A stretch of DNA of 64,000 nucleotides from Stenotrophomonas_A sp036566925 (GTDB lineage: Bacteria > Pseudomonadota > Gammaproteobacteria > Xanthomonadales > Xanthomonadaceae). The notes below the pieces were generated by a model that worked only from the letters and a program-made list of their open reading frames with translations, did not search any database and was not told where the DNA came from. The stretch lies in assembly GCA_036566925.1 (NCBI GenBank), contig DATCVI010000055.1, positions 1 through 64,000 of the forward strand. The letters are read 5' to 3'. Position numbers and translations under genes: made by a program. Positions 1 through 8,639 of this stretch are shown piece after piece (positions within the stretch are counted from its first letter, which is position 1; each line of letters starts with the position of its first letter).

Positions 1-405
1 GACCTGTTCGACGGCGACTATCTCTTCCACCTGAGCCGCGGCCGCAAGGCGCCGGTGAAGAGCTTCCTGATGGATCAGCGCGTCGTGGTCGGCGTTGGCA
101 ACATTTACGCCGCGGAAAGCCTATTCATGGCGGGGATCAGCCCACTTCGCGCGGCAGGAAAGGTGTCGCGCGAGCGCTACCAGCAGCTGGCAACCGCGGT
201 GAAGCACATCCTCGCCCACGCCATCCAACGCGGCGGCACTACCCTGCGTGATTTCATCAGTCCCGATGGCGTCCCTGGTTACTTCGAGCAGGAACTGTTG
301 GTTTACGGCCGCGAGGGGGAGGAATGCAGCCAATGCGGCCGGCCACTTCGACACGCCTCGATCGGCCAGCGTGCCACCGTCTGGTGCCCCGGTTGCCAGC
401 GGTGA
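1..405 (+). CDS. mutM: Formamidopyrimidine-DNA glycosylase, C-terminal part
   Basis: The 3' end of a base-excision repair glycosylase/AP lyase that removes 8-oxoguanine and Fapy lesions. The reading frame is open from base 1, so the N-terminal catalytic Pro-Glu end lies outside the window. Visible are the helix-two-turn-helix segment (VGVGNIYAAESLF), which binds DNA, and the C-terminal zinc finger with two CxxC pairs (CSQCG and CPGC) ending two residues before the stop. This is the normal MutM/Fpg C-terminus, with no sign of truncation at the 3' end. It is followed by a 66-bp gap before the sigma factor gene. Nei-type glycosylases share the finger, but the NIYAAE motif favours MutM. Confidence 0.93.
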   Translation, partial: DLFDGDYLFHLSRGRKAPVKSFLMDQRVVVGVGNIYAAESLFMAGISPLRAAGKVSRERYQQLATAVKHILAHAIQRGGTTLRDFISPDGVPGYFEQELLVYGREGEECSQCGRPLRHASIGQRATVWCPGCQR

Positions 406-435
406 CGCCTTCACGTCGAAGGTCCGCGCCGCGGC

Positions 436-441
436 TATAGT
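436..441 (+). promoter_or_regulatory. Possible -10 element for the ECF sigma/kinase operon
   Basis: TATAGT lies 30 bases upstream of the sigma factor start codon in the short gap after mutM. No convincing -35 hexamer is seen at 16-18 bp, so this is a weak call. It would give a short leader for the two-gene sigma/kinase operon. Confidence 0.3.
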
Positions 442-471
442 CCGCGCCATCGACGGTGTAAGGACTGCACC

Positions 472-1038
472 ATGGGCGAGACGACGGACATCACCTTGTG
501 GCTGGATTCGGCCCGCGCGGGCGACCGTGCCGCGCTTGACCGCGTGTTGTCCACGCTCTACCGCGAACTGCACACCATGGCGCGGCGCCAGCTTGCCGGC
601 CAACAGAACCACACGCTCGACGCGACCTCGCTGGTGCACGAGTCCTACCTGAAATTGCTGGGCGCCAGTGGCCGTGCGCGGTTCGACGATCGCGCCCACT
701 TCTTTGCCTATGCCGCCTCGGCCATGCGCAGCGTCGTCGTCGACTATGCCCGCAACCGCCTGGCGAGAAAGCGCGGTGGTGATCTCAAACGCGTGGCCGA
801 GATCCCCGAGGACAGCGAGAGCGGCGTGCGGCTGGATGAGAATCTGTTGGCGCTCGATGTCGCCCTGAACCGCCTGCATGACCTCGACGAGCGCCTCGCG
901 AAAGTCGTAGAGCTGCGCTATTTCGCCGGCCTGTCCGAATTGGAGATCGCCGAACTGATGCAGCGCTCCGAACGCAGCATCCGGCGCGACTGGCAGAAGG
1001 CACGCATACTGCTGTTGGCCTCGATGCAGGAGCGTTGA
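472..1038 (+). CDS. ECF sigma factor (TIGR02999-like, kinase-linked type)
   Basis: A 188-residue extracytoplasmic-function sigma factor that would direct RNA polymerase to a dedicated promoter set. Region 2 runs from about residue 20 to 95 and region 4 from about 130 to 185, with the helix-turn-helix LSELEIAELMQRSERSIRRDW. Where most ECF sigmas carry an acidic DAED-type motif in region 2, this one reads LDATSLVHESY, with Thr52 and Ser53. In characterised kinase-controlled ECF factors (EcfP of Vibrio, EcfK of Xanthomonas) the equivalent threonine is phosphorylated to supply the missing charge. The next gene, six bases downstream, is a Ser/Thr kinase. No anti-sigma factor is seen nearby. The regulon cannot be read from this window. 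Confidence 0.88.
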   Translation: MGETTDITLWLDSARAGDRAALDRVLSTLYRELHTMARRQLAGQQNHTLDATSLVHESYLKLLGASGRARFDDRAHFFAYAASAMRSVVVDYARNRLARKRGGDLKRVAEIPEDSESGVRLDENLLALDVALNRLHDLDERLAKVVELRYFAGLSELEIAELMQRSERSIRRDWQKARILLLASMQER

Positions 1039-1044
1039 GCGGCC

Positions 1045-2214
1045 ATGGACGCAGACCGTTGGGCGTTACTGTCACCGCTTCTGGACGAGTTGCTCGAACT
1101 GGACGACGACCTCCGCCAACGTCGCCTGGCCCAGTTGCAAATGGCTGATCGGGCGCTGGCGGCCGAACTGCGCCAGCTGCTGGCGGTGGAAAAGCAGAGC
1201 GACGCCTTTATTGCCGAACCGCTCCTGGCGCGGCATGAGCAGCAAGCGTTGGTGGGCGACCGCATAGGCGCTTATCGGCTGCTTCAGCTGCTCGGCGCGG
1301 GTGGGATGGGCCAGGTCTGGCTCGCGCTCGACGAAGGCTCGCCAGATGCGGGACGCGTCGCCTTGAAGCTGCTGCGCGCAGACCTCGCAGACCCGCATCT
1401 GCGCAGTCGTTTCTTGCGCGAGCGCGACATTCTCGCCAGTCTCGACCACCCTCAGATTCCGCGACTGCGCCATGCCGGAAGCGACGGCAGCGGGCAGCTG
1501 TATCTTGCGCTCGACTACGTCCAGGGTGAGCCGATCACCGCGTACTGCCAGCAACATGGGCTTTCCACCGCTGCTTGCATCGAACTTTTCCTCCACGTCT
1601 GCGCGGCTCTGAGCCACGTACACGCGCGCGGCGTGGTTCACCGTGACCTCAAACCTTCCAACATCCTGGTCAACCCGCAGGGAAAAGTTTCCCTGCTGGA
1701 CTTTGGCATTGCCCAACGCACCGATGACCCGCCCGAAACCATCCCGGCGAGTGGCGACCGCACGTTCACCCTGCACTACGCCGCGCCCGAGCAGATCCGC
1801 GGGGAAGCCACCGCCGAGACCGTCGATGTGTACTCGCTGGGCGTAGTGCTATACGAACTGCTGGCTGGGCAGAAGCCCTATCGGCTGCGGCGGCAGAGCG
1901 ATGCCGAATGGGAGCGTGCCGTAATGCGCGCGGAAGTGACGCCGCCTTCGGCAGCGTTGGACCACCAGCAAGTCAGCGCAGGCGTTGCCGATCCCACCAA
2001 GCGCGCGACCAGTCTGCGCGGCGATATCGACGCCATCGTGCTCAAGGCACTGCAGAAATCCGCAGGCGATCGCTACGCAACCGTAGAAGCCCTGGCCGAC
2101 GATCTGCGCCGCTGGCAGCGCGGCCAGAGCGTGTCGGCCGCCTCCCACGCAACCCCTCAGCGATGGCTGCAATGGATACGACGCAACCTCAGAGGCCAAA
2201 CCGCAAATGCCTGA
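1045..2214 (+). CDS. Ser/Thr protein kinase without membrane or sensor domain
   Basis: A 389-residue Hanks-type kinase. An N-terminal helical stretch (residues 1-70) typical of kinases paired with this sigma type precedes the kinase domain (about 75-360): glycine loop GAGGMGQVW (85-92), ATP-anchoring Lys108, catalytic HRDLKPSN (199-206, Asp201), metal-binding DFG (219-221) and an activation segment with Thr240 and Thr242 before APE (247-249). Related kinases usually continue into a transmembrane helix and TPR or other sensor repeats. Here the protein stops about 30 residues after the kinase domain, and no hydrophobic segment is seen. It is probably cytosolic and co-transcribed with the sigma factor, its likely substrate. 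Confidence 0.92.
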   Translation: MDADRWALLSPLLDELLELDDDLRQRRLAQLQMADRALAAELRQLLAVEKQSDAFIAEPLLARHEQQALVGDRIGAYRLLQLLGAGGMGQVWLALDEGSPDAGRVALKLLRADLADPHLRSRFLRERDILASLDHPQIPRLRHAGSDGSGQLYLALDYVQGEPITAYCQQHGLSTAACIELFLHVCAALSHVHARGVVHRDLKPSNILVNPQGKVSLLDFGIAQRTDDPPETIPASGDRTFTLHYAAPEQIRGEATAETVDVYSLGVVLYELLAGQKPYRLRRQSDAEWERAVMRAEVTPPSAALDHQQVSAGVADPTKRATSLRGDIDAIVLKALQKSAGDRYATVEALADDLRRWQRGQSVSAASHATPQRWLQWIRRNLRGQTANA

Positions 2215-2277
2215 AAGCCCTGCTTTGCCCGCGACGCGCCGCGGGCGACAATGCATTGCGTCCCCAGGAATCTGCGC

Positions 2278-3360
2278 ATGCCGTCGAACCCTTGCCGTCA
2301 CTTCTTTGCACTTCTGGCGCTTGCAGCCGCCGCCGCCTCGTCCGCAATGGCCGCCGACGGACCGCAGATGCTCATCCTGGACAACGGCAGCATCCGCCTT
2401 GAAGCTACCCCCGCCTTCGGTGGCCGGGTGCTCTCCTGGCACCTGGCCGGTGAACCCAACGTACTGAAGGTCGGCCAGGACGCCATTCGCAACCAGCCGC
2501 GCCCGCAGTGGTCGGCCAGCGCTGGCGACATTCCCTACCTTGGTCACGACGTCTGGGTTGGTCCGCAAAGCCAATGGTGGCTGCACCAGGAGGCCAACCC
2601 CGCGCGCCGACAGGCCGCCGCAAACTGGCCGCCGGATCCTTATCTCTCGCTCGCGCCCAGCCGCGTGGTTGCCCAGGGCCCGAGCGAGTTCACGCTGGAA
2701 GGCGTGGCCAGCCCCATCACCGGCGTGCGCCTGCGCAAATCGATTCGCCTTGCCGAGGAATCAGCAGATACCGTCATCTTCCAGGCCCAGGCCCAGAACA
2801 TTCGCGACAGCGCCGTAGCGTGGGACCTGTGGTTCAACTCGCGCGTCGCTGCCAGTACCCGTGTTTTCGTGCCGGTGGCATCGCCAGAGAAGGACATGGA
2901 CCTCAAGGCATCCACCGACCCCGGCACCACCGCGCCGACCCACGCCTGGGAACAAGGCATGTTCACCCTCTCGGCCGCGCGCTCCGATTCGCCCGCCATC
3001 CATCGCGGGAAATATCGCATCCAACCCTCGGCCGGATGGATGGCCGGCTTCGCCGGGCACCAGGTCTTCCTGATCCGCTTCGAACACCAGCCCCGCGAAC
3101 GCATCCACCCCGAGCAGGGCCAGGTCGAGTTGTACCTCGACGCGGCGTCGCGTGCGCCGGCTGAAGGCCTGTTGGAAATGGAAGTCCACGCGCCCTATCG
3201 GCAACTGAAACCGGGCGAACGGATGCAGGCCAGCGAACGCTGGACCTTGCTGCGCTACGACGGCCCCGACGACGTGCGTGCCCAACGCGCATTCCTGTGC
3301 GAGCAATCCACCCGCCTCGACTTGACCAACGCCTGCGTCCCTGAAGCCCGCATTCATTGA
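2278..3360 (+). CDS. Secreted DUF4380-like protein
   Basis: A 360-residue protein with a clear Sec signal peptide (FFALLALAAAAASSAMAADG) when started at 2278. An in-frame ATG at 2251 would put nine residues in front of the signal, so 2278 is preferred. The mature part resembles the galactose-mutarotase-like beta-sandwich fold of DUF4380 proteins: a start such as LDNGSIRLEATPAFGGRVLSW, a central 'WDLWFNSRV' strand and a C-terminal 'LKPGERMQASERWTLL'. The family has no settled function; the fold suggests carbohydrate binding. It sits just before opgD on the same strand, so a periplasmic glycan role is possible, but this is inference only. Confidence 0.72.
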   Translation: MPSNPCRHFFALLALAAAAASSAMAADGPQMLILDNGSIRLEATPAFGGRVLSWHLAGEPNVLKVGQDAIRNQPRPQWSASAGDIPYLGHDVWVGPQSQWWLHQEANPARRQAAANWPPDPYLSLAPSRVVAQGPSEFTLEGVASPITGVRLRKSIRLAEESADTVIFQAQAQNIRDSAVAWDLWFNSRVAASTRVFVPVASPEKDMDLKASTDPGTTAPTHAWEQGMFTLSAARSDSPAIHRGKYRIQPSAGWMAGFAGHQVFLIRFEHQPRERIHPEQGQVELYLDAASRAPAEGLLEMEVHAPYRQLKPGERMQASERWTLLRYDGPDDVRAQRAFLCEQSTRLDLTNACVPEARIH

Positions 3361-3427
3361 CCAGCCATCGCTGTGCGAGCCGGCTGGCTATGATGTGCCT
3401 CCCTCTTCCTTCCCGCCCGAACGGCCC

Positions 3428-5032
3428 ATGGAACGACGCCAATTCCTCAAGAACGCCGCCGCCGCCCTTGCCAGCCTCGGCCTGCCGGCGATCCCGACAT
3501 GGGCGCTGGCCGCCGCAAATGCCGTCGGCCTGCGTCGCCTGGGCCAACCGCAACCATTCGACTTCGCCTCGCTCAAGGGCCAGGCCCGTGCACTGGCCAA
3601 TGCCCCGTACCAGTCGCACAAGCGCGTGCTGCCAGGGCCGGTCGAAAACCTGACCTGGGACCAGTACCAGTCGATCAGCTACCGCCAGGACCACGCCCTG
3701 TGGGCCGATAAGCCAGGCCGCTTCCAGGCCAAGTTCTTCCACCTCGGCCTGTATTTCCATTCGCCGGTGCGCATGTTCGAAGTGGTCGGCGGCAAGGCGC
3801 AGGAACTGGCGTATGACGGCGCCGCCTTCGACTATGGCAAGAGCGGACTACAAGGCAAGGGCCTGCCGGCCGACCTCGGTTTTGCCGGCTTCCGCCTCAA
3901 CACCCGCCAGGATACCAACCGCGACTTCGCTGCCTTCCTCGGCGCCAGCTACTTCCGCGCCGTCGGCGCCGAAGGCCAGTACGGCCAGTCGGCGCGTGGC
4001 TTGGCAATCGATACGGGCACTGGCCGGCCGGAAGAATTCCCCGATTTCATCGCTTATTACCTCGAAAAGCCCGCGGCCGATTCCGACACCGTCGTCGTCT
4101 ACGGCCTACTCGACTCTCCCAGCGTCGCCGGCGCCTACCGTTTCGCCATCACCAATGGCGAAGTGTTGCTGATGGAGATCGACAGCGCCTTGTACCCGCG
4201 CAAGGCGATCGAGCGCCTGGGCATCGCGCCTTGCACCAGCATGTACCAGACCGGCGAGAACGATCGCCGCATGGATTGGGACTGGCGCCCGGAGATCCAC
4301 GACACCGACGGCCTGTCGATGTGGGCCGGCAACGGCGAATGGATCTGGCGCCCGCTGGCGAACCCGCCGCACCTGCGCTTCAACATGTTCGTCGACGAAA
4401 ACCCGCGTGGCTTCGGCCTGTTGCAGCGCGACCGGAACTTCGACCATTACCAGGACGACGGCGTCTTCTACGAGAAGCGCCCGTGCCTGTGGGTCGAGCC
4501 GAAGAGCGGTTGGGGCAAGGGCTCGGTGCAGCTGGTCGAAATCCCGACCGTGGACGAGACCTTCGATAACATCGTCGCCTTCTGGAATCCTGAAGCCAAG
4601 CCGCAGCCCGGGCAGGAATTGCTGTTCGGCTATCGGCTCTACTGGGGCGCGCATCCCCCGGCATCCTCGCCGCTGGCCCTGTGCGTGGCCACGCGCACCG
4701 GCCTGGGCGGCGTGATCGGGCAAAAGCGTACGCACTTCTCCTGGCGCTTCGCCGTGGATTTCGCCGGCGGCGAACTGGCCGCGTTGGCCAAGGCCAACAA
4801 CCTGCAAGTCGAGGCGGTGCTGCAGCTGTCGCGCGGCAAGACCGAGGTAGTCTCGGCGCGCCCGCTGCACGAAATCTCCGGCTATCGCGCCATGTTCGAC
4901 GTCGTGCCGCCGGACGACTCCACCCAGCAGATCGATATCCGCCTGTTCCTGCGCCTGCAGGGCAAGCCGCTCACCGAGACCTGGCTATACCAATGGACGC
5001 CGCCGGCGGCGGCGGAGCGCAAGCTTTACTGA
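3428..5032 (+). CDS. opgD: Periplasmic glucan biosynthesis protein D
   Basis: A 534-residue OpgD/MdoD family protein, involved in building osmoregulated periplasmic glucans. Starting at 3428 gives a twin-arginine leader (MERRQFLKNAAAALASLG, then ALA cleavage), as expected for the Tat-exported D paralogue rather than Sec-exported OpgG. The body shows family features such as YQSISYR, HLGLYFHSPVRMFEV, MDWDWRPEIHDTDGL, NPRGFGLLQRDRNFDHYQD and a C-terminal immunoglobulin-like part. An ATG 33 bases upstream would add residues before the twin-arginine motif and is less likely. No opgH or opgG is adjacent. The tatABC genes are elsewhere in this window. Confidence 0.92.
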   Translation: MERRQFLKNAAAALASLGLPAIPTWALAAANAVGLRRLGQPQPFDFASLKGQARALANAPYQSHKRVLPGPVENLTWDQYQSISYRQDHALWADKPGRFQAKFFHLGLYFHSPVRMFEVVGGKAQELAYDGAAFDYGKSGLQGKGLPADLGFAGFRLNTRQDTNRDFAAFLGASYFRAVGAEGQYGQSARGLAIDTGTGRPEEFPDFIAYYLEKPAADSDTVVVYGLLDSPSVAGAYRFAITNGEVLLMEIDSALYPRKAIERLGIAPCTSMYQTGENDRRMDWDWRPEIHDTDGLSMWAGNGEWIWRPLANPPHLRFNMFVDENPRGFGLLQRDRNFDHYQDDGVFYEKRPCLWVEPKSGWGKGSVQLVEIPTVDETFDNIVAFWNPEAKPQPGQELLFGYRLYWGAHPPASSPLALCVATRTGLGGVIGQKRTHFSWRFAVDFAGGELAALAKANNLQVEAVLQLSRGKTEVVSARPLHEISGYRAMFDVVPPDDSTQQIDIRLFLRLQGKPLTETWLYQWTPPAAAERKLY

Positions 5033-5041
5033 TCCGTGCGT

Positions 5042-5068
5042 GCCGCGCCCCTAGTGGCGCGGCGTTTC
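5042..5068 (+). terminator. Terminator after opgD
   Basis: An 8-bp GC-only stem, GCCGCGCC (5042-5049) with GGCGCGGC (5056-5063), a six-base loop, then a short GTTTC tail. It lies between the convergent ends of opgD and tdk and overlaps the last bases of tdk, so it may serve both. The T-run is short, which limits confidence. Confidence 0.5.
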
Positions 5069-5687
5069 ACCAGGGCAGCGATTCCTGCAACGGCTCGATC
5101 CGGCCCTCGCCGCGCATGATTCGCTTGAACTCTGCCCGGCTCACCGACACATAGCGCTCGTTGCCGCCGATCTCCACCTGCGGGCCGTCCTGCACGGCAT
5201 GGCCGTGCTCATCCACGCGCACGGTCATCGTCGCCTTGCTGCCGGTGTGGCAGATGGTCTTGATCTCCTGCATCTCGTCGGCCCACGCCAACAGGTACTG
5301 GCTGCCCTCGAACAGCTCGCCGCGGAAATCCGTGCGCAGGCCGTAGCACAGCACCGGAACGCGCAGTTGGTCGACGACTTCGCTCAGCTGCCACACCTGT
5401 GCGCGCGTCAGGAACTGCGCCTCGTCCACCAGCACGCAATCGAGCTTGCCGTGTGCACCGATATCCGCTTCGACCAAGCGCAGCAGATCGCGGTCGCGGT
5501 CGAACGGTTGGCCTTCCGCGCGCAAACCAATACGCGAGGCCACCACGCCAGTGCCGGCGCGGTCGTCCAGTTGCGGGGTGAGGATCAGCGTGCGCATGCC
5601 GCGCTCGCGATAGTTGTGCGCCGACTGCAGCAAGGTCGTGGTCTTGCCCGCATTCATCGCCGAATAATAGAAATAGAGCTTGGCCAT
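5067..5687 (-). CDS. tdk: Thymidine kinase with a degraded zinc site
   Basis: A 206-residue type II thymidine kinase (dT + ATP to dTMP) of the salvage pathway. The P-loop SAMNAGKTT is at residues 9-17, the catalytic glutamate is Glu89 in VDEAQF, and the lasso motif GGNERYVSVSR is near 174-184. In enterobacterial relatives four zinc ligands hold the lasso domain. Here only Cys146 (TICHTG) remains recognisable: the positions expected to carry Cys or His read Thr148, Ser183 and Glu186. The enzyme otherwise looks intact. It follows the Sel1-repeat gene on the same strand after 43 bases. Confidence 0.94.
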   Translation of the reverse strand: MAKLYFYYSAMNAGKTTTLLQSAHNYRERGMRTLILTPQLDDRAGTGVVASRIGLRAEGQPFDRDRDLLRLVEADIGAHGKLDCVLVDEAQFLTRAQVWQLSEVVDQLRVPVLCYGLRTDFRGELFEGSQYLLAWADEMQEIKTICHTGSKATMTVRVDEHGHAVQDGPQVEIGGNERYVSVSRAEFKRIMRGEGRIEPLQESLPW

Positions 5688-5730
5688 GCGGGAATTCTAG
5701 CGGTGCTAGCTCTGCGCCGGCGATGACCGC

Positions 5731-6465
5731 TCAGTTTTCGGGAGCAGAGGGGGTCACCGGTTTGAGCGGGCCAACTTCCACTTGGGTACCGAGTTGGCGC
5801 GTCATCGCCGCATCCTGGCTGGCCCAATATTGTTGCGGTTCCCACAAGCGGTCGTCGTAGTAGGTCTCGCCGCCCACCGTGGGCGGGCACGTGCCCTCTA
5901 TGCCCCTCGCCATTCCCTTGTGCTCCTCGGCCACGCAGACCGACACCTTGCCTGCCCAGCCAAGCATGCTGCCGGTAACGTCCTTGCGGTTGCGGCGCAT
6001 CACCGCCTCAAGCCGCGGTTGCGCCGTGGCATCCGCATAGCGCGCCTGCAGCGGCTTGCCTACGGCTACCGCTCTTGCCTGCTCATCCGCATCCAAGGCA
6101 TTCCAGAGCACTTCGCGTCGGGCCAGGGCTGCCGCATTGCCGCGCTCGGCCGCCAGGTCCATCCAGGCATACGCAAGCGGTCGGTCGACCGGCCCGCCGA
6201 TACCTTCCCAATAGAGCTGGCCGAGCATGAACTGGGACAACTTGTCCGCATAGCGCGCACCAAACAGGAACTGCCGGCGCGCCTCGGCCGGACGATCCTG
6301 CTTCAGCGCCTTGAATCCCAATTGCCGTGCCTGCTCGCCTGGATGCGCCACGGCATAGGCCGCGCTCTGCGTGACACGGTGCAATTGGGGATCGTCCGCC
6401 CGGGCCGCCGCAGAGGCTGCTGGCAGGGCGGCCAAAACCAAGAAAAGCGACAGCGCGTTGCGCAT
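5731..6465 (-). CDS. Exported Sel1-like repeat protein
   Basis: A 244-residue protein with a signal peptide (LSLFLVLAALPAASAAARA). Residues about 60-125 carry Sel1/TPR-like helices (ALKQDRPAEARRQFLFGARY, then FMLGQLYWEGIGGPVDRPLAYAWMDLAAERG), a fold used for protein-protein contacts. The C-terminal third has two cysteines (VSVCVAEEH, GTCPP) and no known domain that I recognise. The start at 6465 is chosen because GGAGG sits about eight bases upstream; the ATG two codons earlier (6471) is only two bases from it. Probably periplasmic. Its partner is unknown. Confidence 0.72.
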   Translation of the reverse strand: MRNALSLFLVLAALPAASAAARADDPQLHRVTQSAAYAVAHPGEQARQLGFKALKQDRPAEARRQFLFGARYADKLSQFMLGQLYWEGIGGPVDRPLAYAWMDLAAERGNAAALARREVLWNALDADEQARAVAVGKPLQARYADATAQPRLEAVMRRNRKDVTGSMLGWAGKVSVCVAEEHKGMARGIEGTCPPTVGGETYYDDRLWEPQQYWASQDAAMTRQLGTQVEVGPLKPVTPSAPEN

Positions 6466-6576
6466 GGCCATTTCCTCCGCTATGCACCGGCCGGCGTGGC
6501 CGCGGTGCTTCCTTGGAACCTGTGATAGACCAGCCCCGGAGCCCTGTCAATCGTTCGCGCCAGCCGAAGCGCCCGC

Positions 6577-6582
6577 TACAAT
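6577..6582 (+). promoter_or_regulatory. Possible -10 element for rep
   Basis: TACAAT lies 21 bases before the rep start in the 137-bp divergent gap. The -35 region is poor, so this is a tentative call. Confidence 0.35.
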
Positions 6583-6602
6583 GCTCCGCCCACGGAAGCC
6601 TC

Positions 6603-8579
6603 ATGCACGGTCTCAATCCCCCCCAGCGCGCCGCGGTCCTGCACTGCGAAGGTCCCTTGTTGGTGCTGGCTGGCGCCGGCAGCGGCAAGACGCGCGTGAT
6701 CGTGGAGAAGATCGCCCATCTGGTCGCCACTGGCCGTTATCCGGCCAAGCGGATCGCCGCGATCACCTTCACCAACAAGTCGGCCAAGGAAATGCGCGAG
6801 CGCGTCGGCAAGCGCGTTCGCGGCGAGGCGGGCGAAGGGCTGACCATCTGCACCTTCCATGCGTTGGGGCTGAAGTTCCTGCAGATCGAACACGAGGCGG
6901 CCGGGCTCAAGCGCGGCTTCTCGATCTTCGACGCCGACGACGCCGCGGCCCAGGTCAAGGACCTGCTGCATGGGGCCAAGCCCGACGTGATCGAAGACGC
7001 CAAGAACCTCATCTCGCGCGCCAAGAATACCGGCCTGTCGCCGCAGCAGGCGATGGCGGCCGCGCGCAGCAACCGCGAGAAGGAAGCGGCCAGCCTGTAC
7101 GAGCGCTACCAGGCGCGGCTGACCACCTTTAACGCGGTCGATTTCGACGATCTCATCCGCCTGCCGGTGCAGATCCTCGAAGAGAATCCGCAGATCGTCC
7201 AGGCCTGGCGTGAACGCATCGGCTATTTGCTGGTGGACGAGTGCCAGGACACCAACGACGCCCAGTACCGGCTGCTGAAGATGCTGGCCGGCGAGCGCGG
7301 CAACTTTACCTGCGTGGGCGACGACGACCAGAGCATCTACGCCTGGCGCGGCGCCAATCCGGACAACCTGCTGCAGATGGCACAGGATTATCCGAAGCTG
7401 GAAATCATCAAGCTCGAACAGAACTACCGCTGCTCCAACCGGGTGTTGCGCGCAGCCAATGCGTTGATCGCGCACAACCCGCATGAGCACCTGAAAACGC
7501 TGTGGAGCGACCAGGCCGACGGCGAGCGCATCCGCGTGTGGGAATGTCGCGACAGCGATCACGAGGCCGAGAAAGTCGCCGCCGAGATTTCCTATCTCGC
7601 CAACGCCAAGCAGGCGCCGTACAGCGACTTCTGCATCCTGTTCCGCGGCAATTTCCAGTCGCGGCCGCTGGAAAAGGCCATGCAGCTGCTGCGAGTGCCC
7701 TACCACCTAAGCGGTGGCACCGCGTTCCTGGAGCGGCAGGAGGTCAAGGACTTGTTGTCCTGGCTGCGGCTGATCGTCAACCCCGACGACGACGCGGCCT
7801 TCCTGCGCGCGGTGCAATCGCCCAAGCGCGAGGTCGGTGCCGGCTCGCTGGCCAAGCTGGCCGAACTGGCCGCCACCAAGCACGTGCCAATGTCGCGCGC
7901 GGCAGAATCGATGGGCGCTCTGCAACACCTGCCGCCGCGCGCAGCCAACGGCCTGAGCGCCTTTACCGACATCCTGCGCGACCTGCGCCAGCACTCGGCG
8001 ACGCTACCGGCGGCAGACCTGGTGCGCAGGCTGGCGGAAAAATCCGGCCTGCTCACCGACTTGCGCAACCAGAGCAAGGACGAAGCCTCGTTCCAGCGCC
8101 GCAAGGCCAACCTGGACGAACTGGCCGAGTGGTTCGAGGGCGGTCCGCGCGGCGCCAGTGCCGGCGACCTCGCCGCGCAACTGGCGTTGTTGTCGCGCAA
8201 CGACAAGGACGATGGCGGCAACCAGGTGCGGATGATGACCTTGCATGCCTCCAAGGGCCTGGAGTTCCGCTACGTTTTCATCGTCGGCTGCGAGGACGGC
8301 GTGCTGCCGCACGAAGTGAGCCTGGATGAAGGCAACCTGCAGGAAGAGCGCCGGTTGCTGTACGTCGGCATCACCCGCGCCAAGGAACAGCTGTGGATGA
8401 GCTACAGCAAGGTCACGCGAAAGTTCGGCGAGCAGATCCGGCTCAAGCCCAGCCGCTTCTTCGACGAGATCCCTGCCGCGGAAATCCAGCGTGACGGCGC
8501 CGACCCGGCGGCCGACGCCGAACGCAAGAAGGAGCGCGCCAGTGCGGGCCTGGCAGCGATCCAGGCGCTGTTCGACTGA
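6603..8579 (+). CDS. rep: ATP-dependent DNA helicase Rep
   Basis: A 658-residue superfamily 1A 3'-5' helicase that clears proteins ahead of replication forks. It shows the UvrD/Rep motifs in order: Q-motif and Walker A (LAGAGSGKTRVI), motif Ia (ITFTNKSAKEM), TFHALG, Walker B (LLVDECQDTN), motif III (VGDDDQSIYAWRGA), motif IV (LEQNYRCS), VRMMTLHASKGLEF and the arginine-finger motif ERRLLYVGITRA. The start MHGLNPPQ at 6603 matches the expected N-terminus; an upstream in-frame ATG (6513) would add 30 residues without family character. Length and the MHGLNPPQ start favour Rep over UvrD. It is divergent from the Sel1 gene. Confidence 0.95.
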   Translation: MHGLNPPQRAAVLHCEGPLLVLAGAGSGKTRVIVEKIAHLVATGRYPAKRIAAITFTNKSAKEMRERVGKRVRGEAGEGLTICTFHALGLKFLQIEHEAAGLKRGFSIFDADDAAAQVKDLLHGAKPDVIEDAKNLISRAKNTGLSPQQAMAAARSNREKEAASLYERYQARLTTFNAVDFDDLIRLPVQILEENPQIVQAWRERIGYLLVDECQDTNDAQYRLLKMLAGERGNFTCVGDDDQSIYAWRGANPDNLLQMAQDYPKLEIIKLEQNYRCSNRVLRAANALIAHNPHEHLKTLWSDQADGERIRVWECRDSDHEAEKVAAEISYLANAKQAPYSDFCILFRGNFQSRPLEKAMQLLRVPYHLSGGTAFLERQEVKDLLSWLRLIVNPDDDAAFLRAVQSPKREVGAGSLAKLAELAATKHVPMSRAAESMGALQHLPPRAANGLSAFTDILRDLRQHSATLPAADLVRRLAEKSGLLTDLRNQSKDEASFQRRKANLDELAEWFEGGPRGASAGDLAAQLALLSRNDKDDGGNQVRMMTLHASKGLEFRYVFIVGCEDGVLPHEVSLDEGNLQEERRLLYVGITRAKEQLWMSYSKVTRKFGEQIRLKPSRFFDEIPAAEIQRDGADPAADAERKKERASAGLAAIQALFD

Positions 8580-8639
8580 CCCCTTGCCAGCGCCAGCGAG
8601 CATCGGCACCCTGTGGCCTCGCCTGCAAGGAGCCTGACC

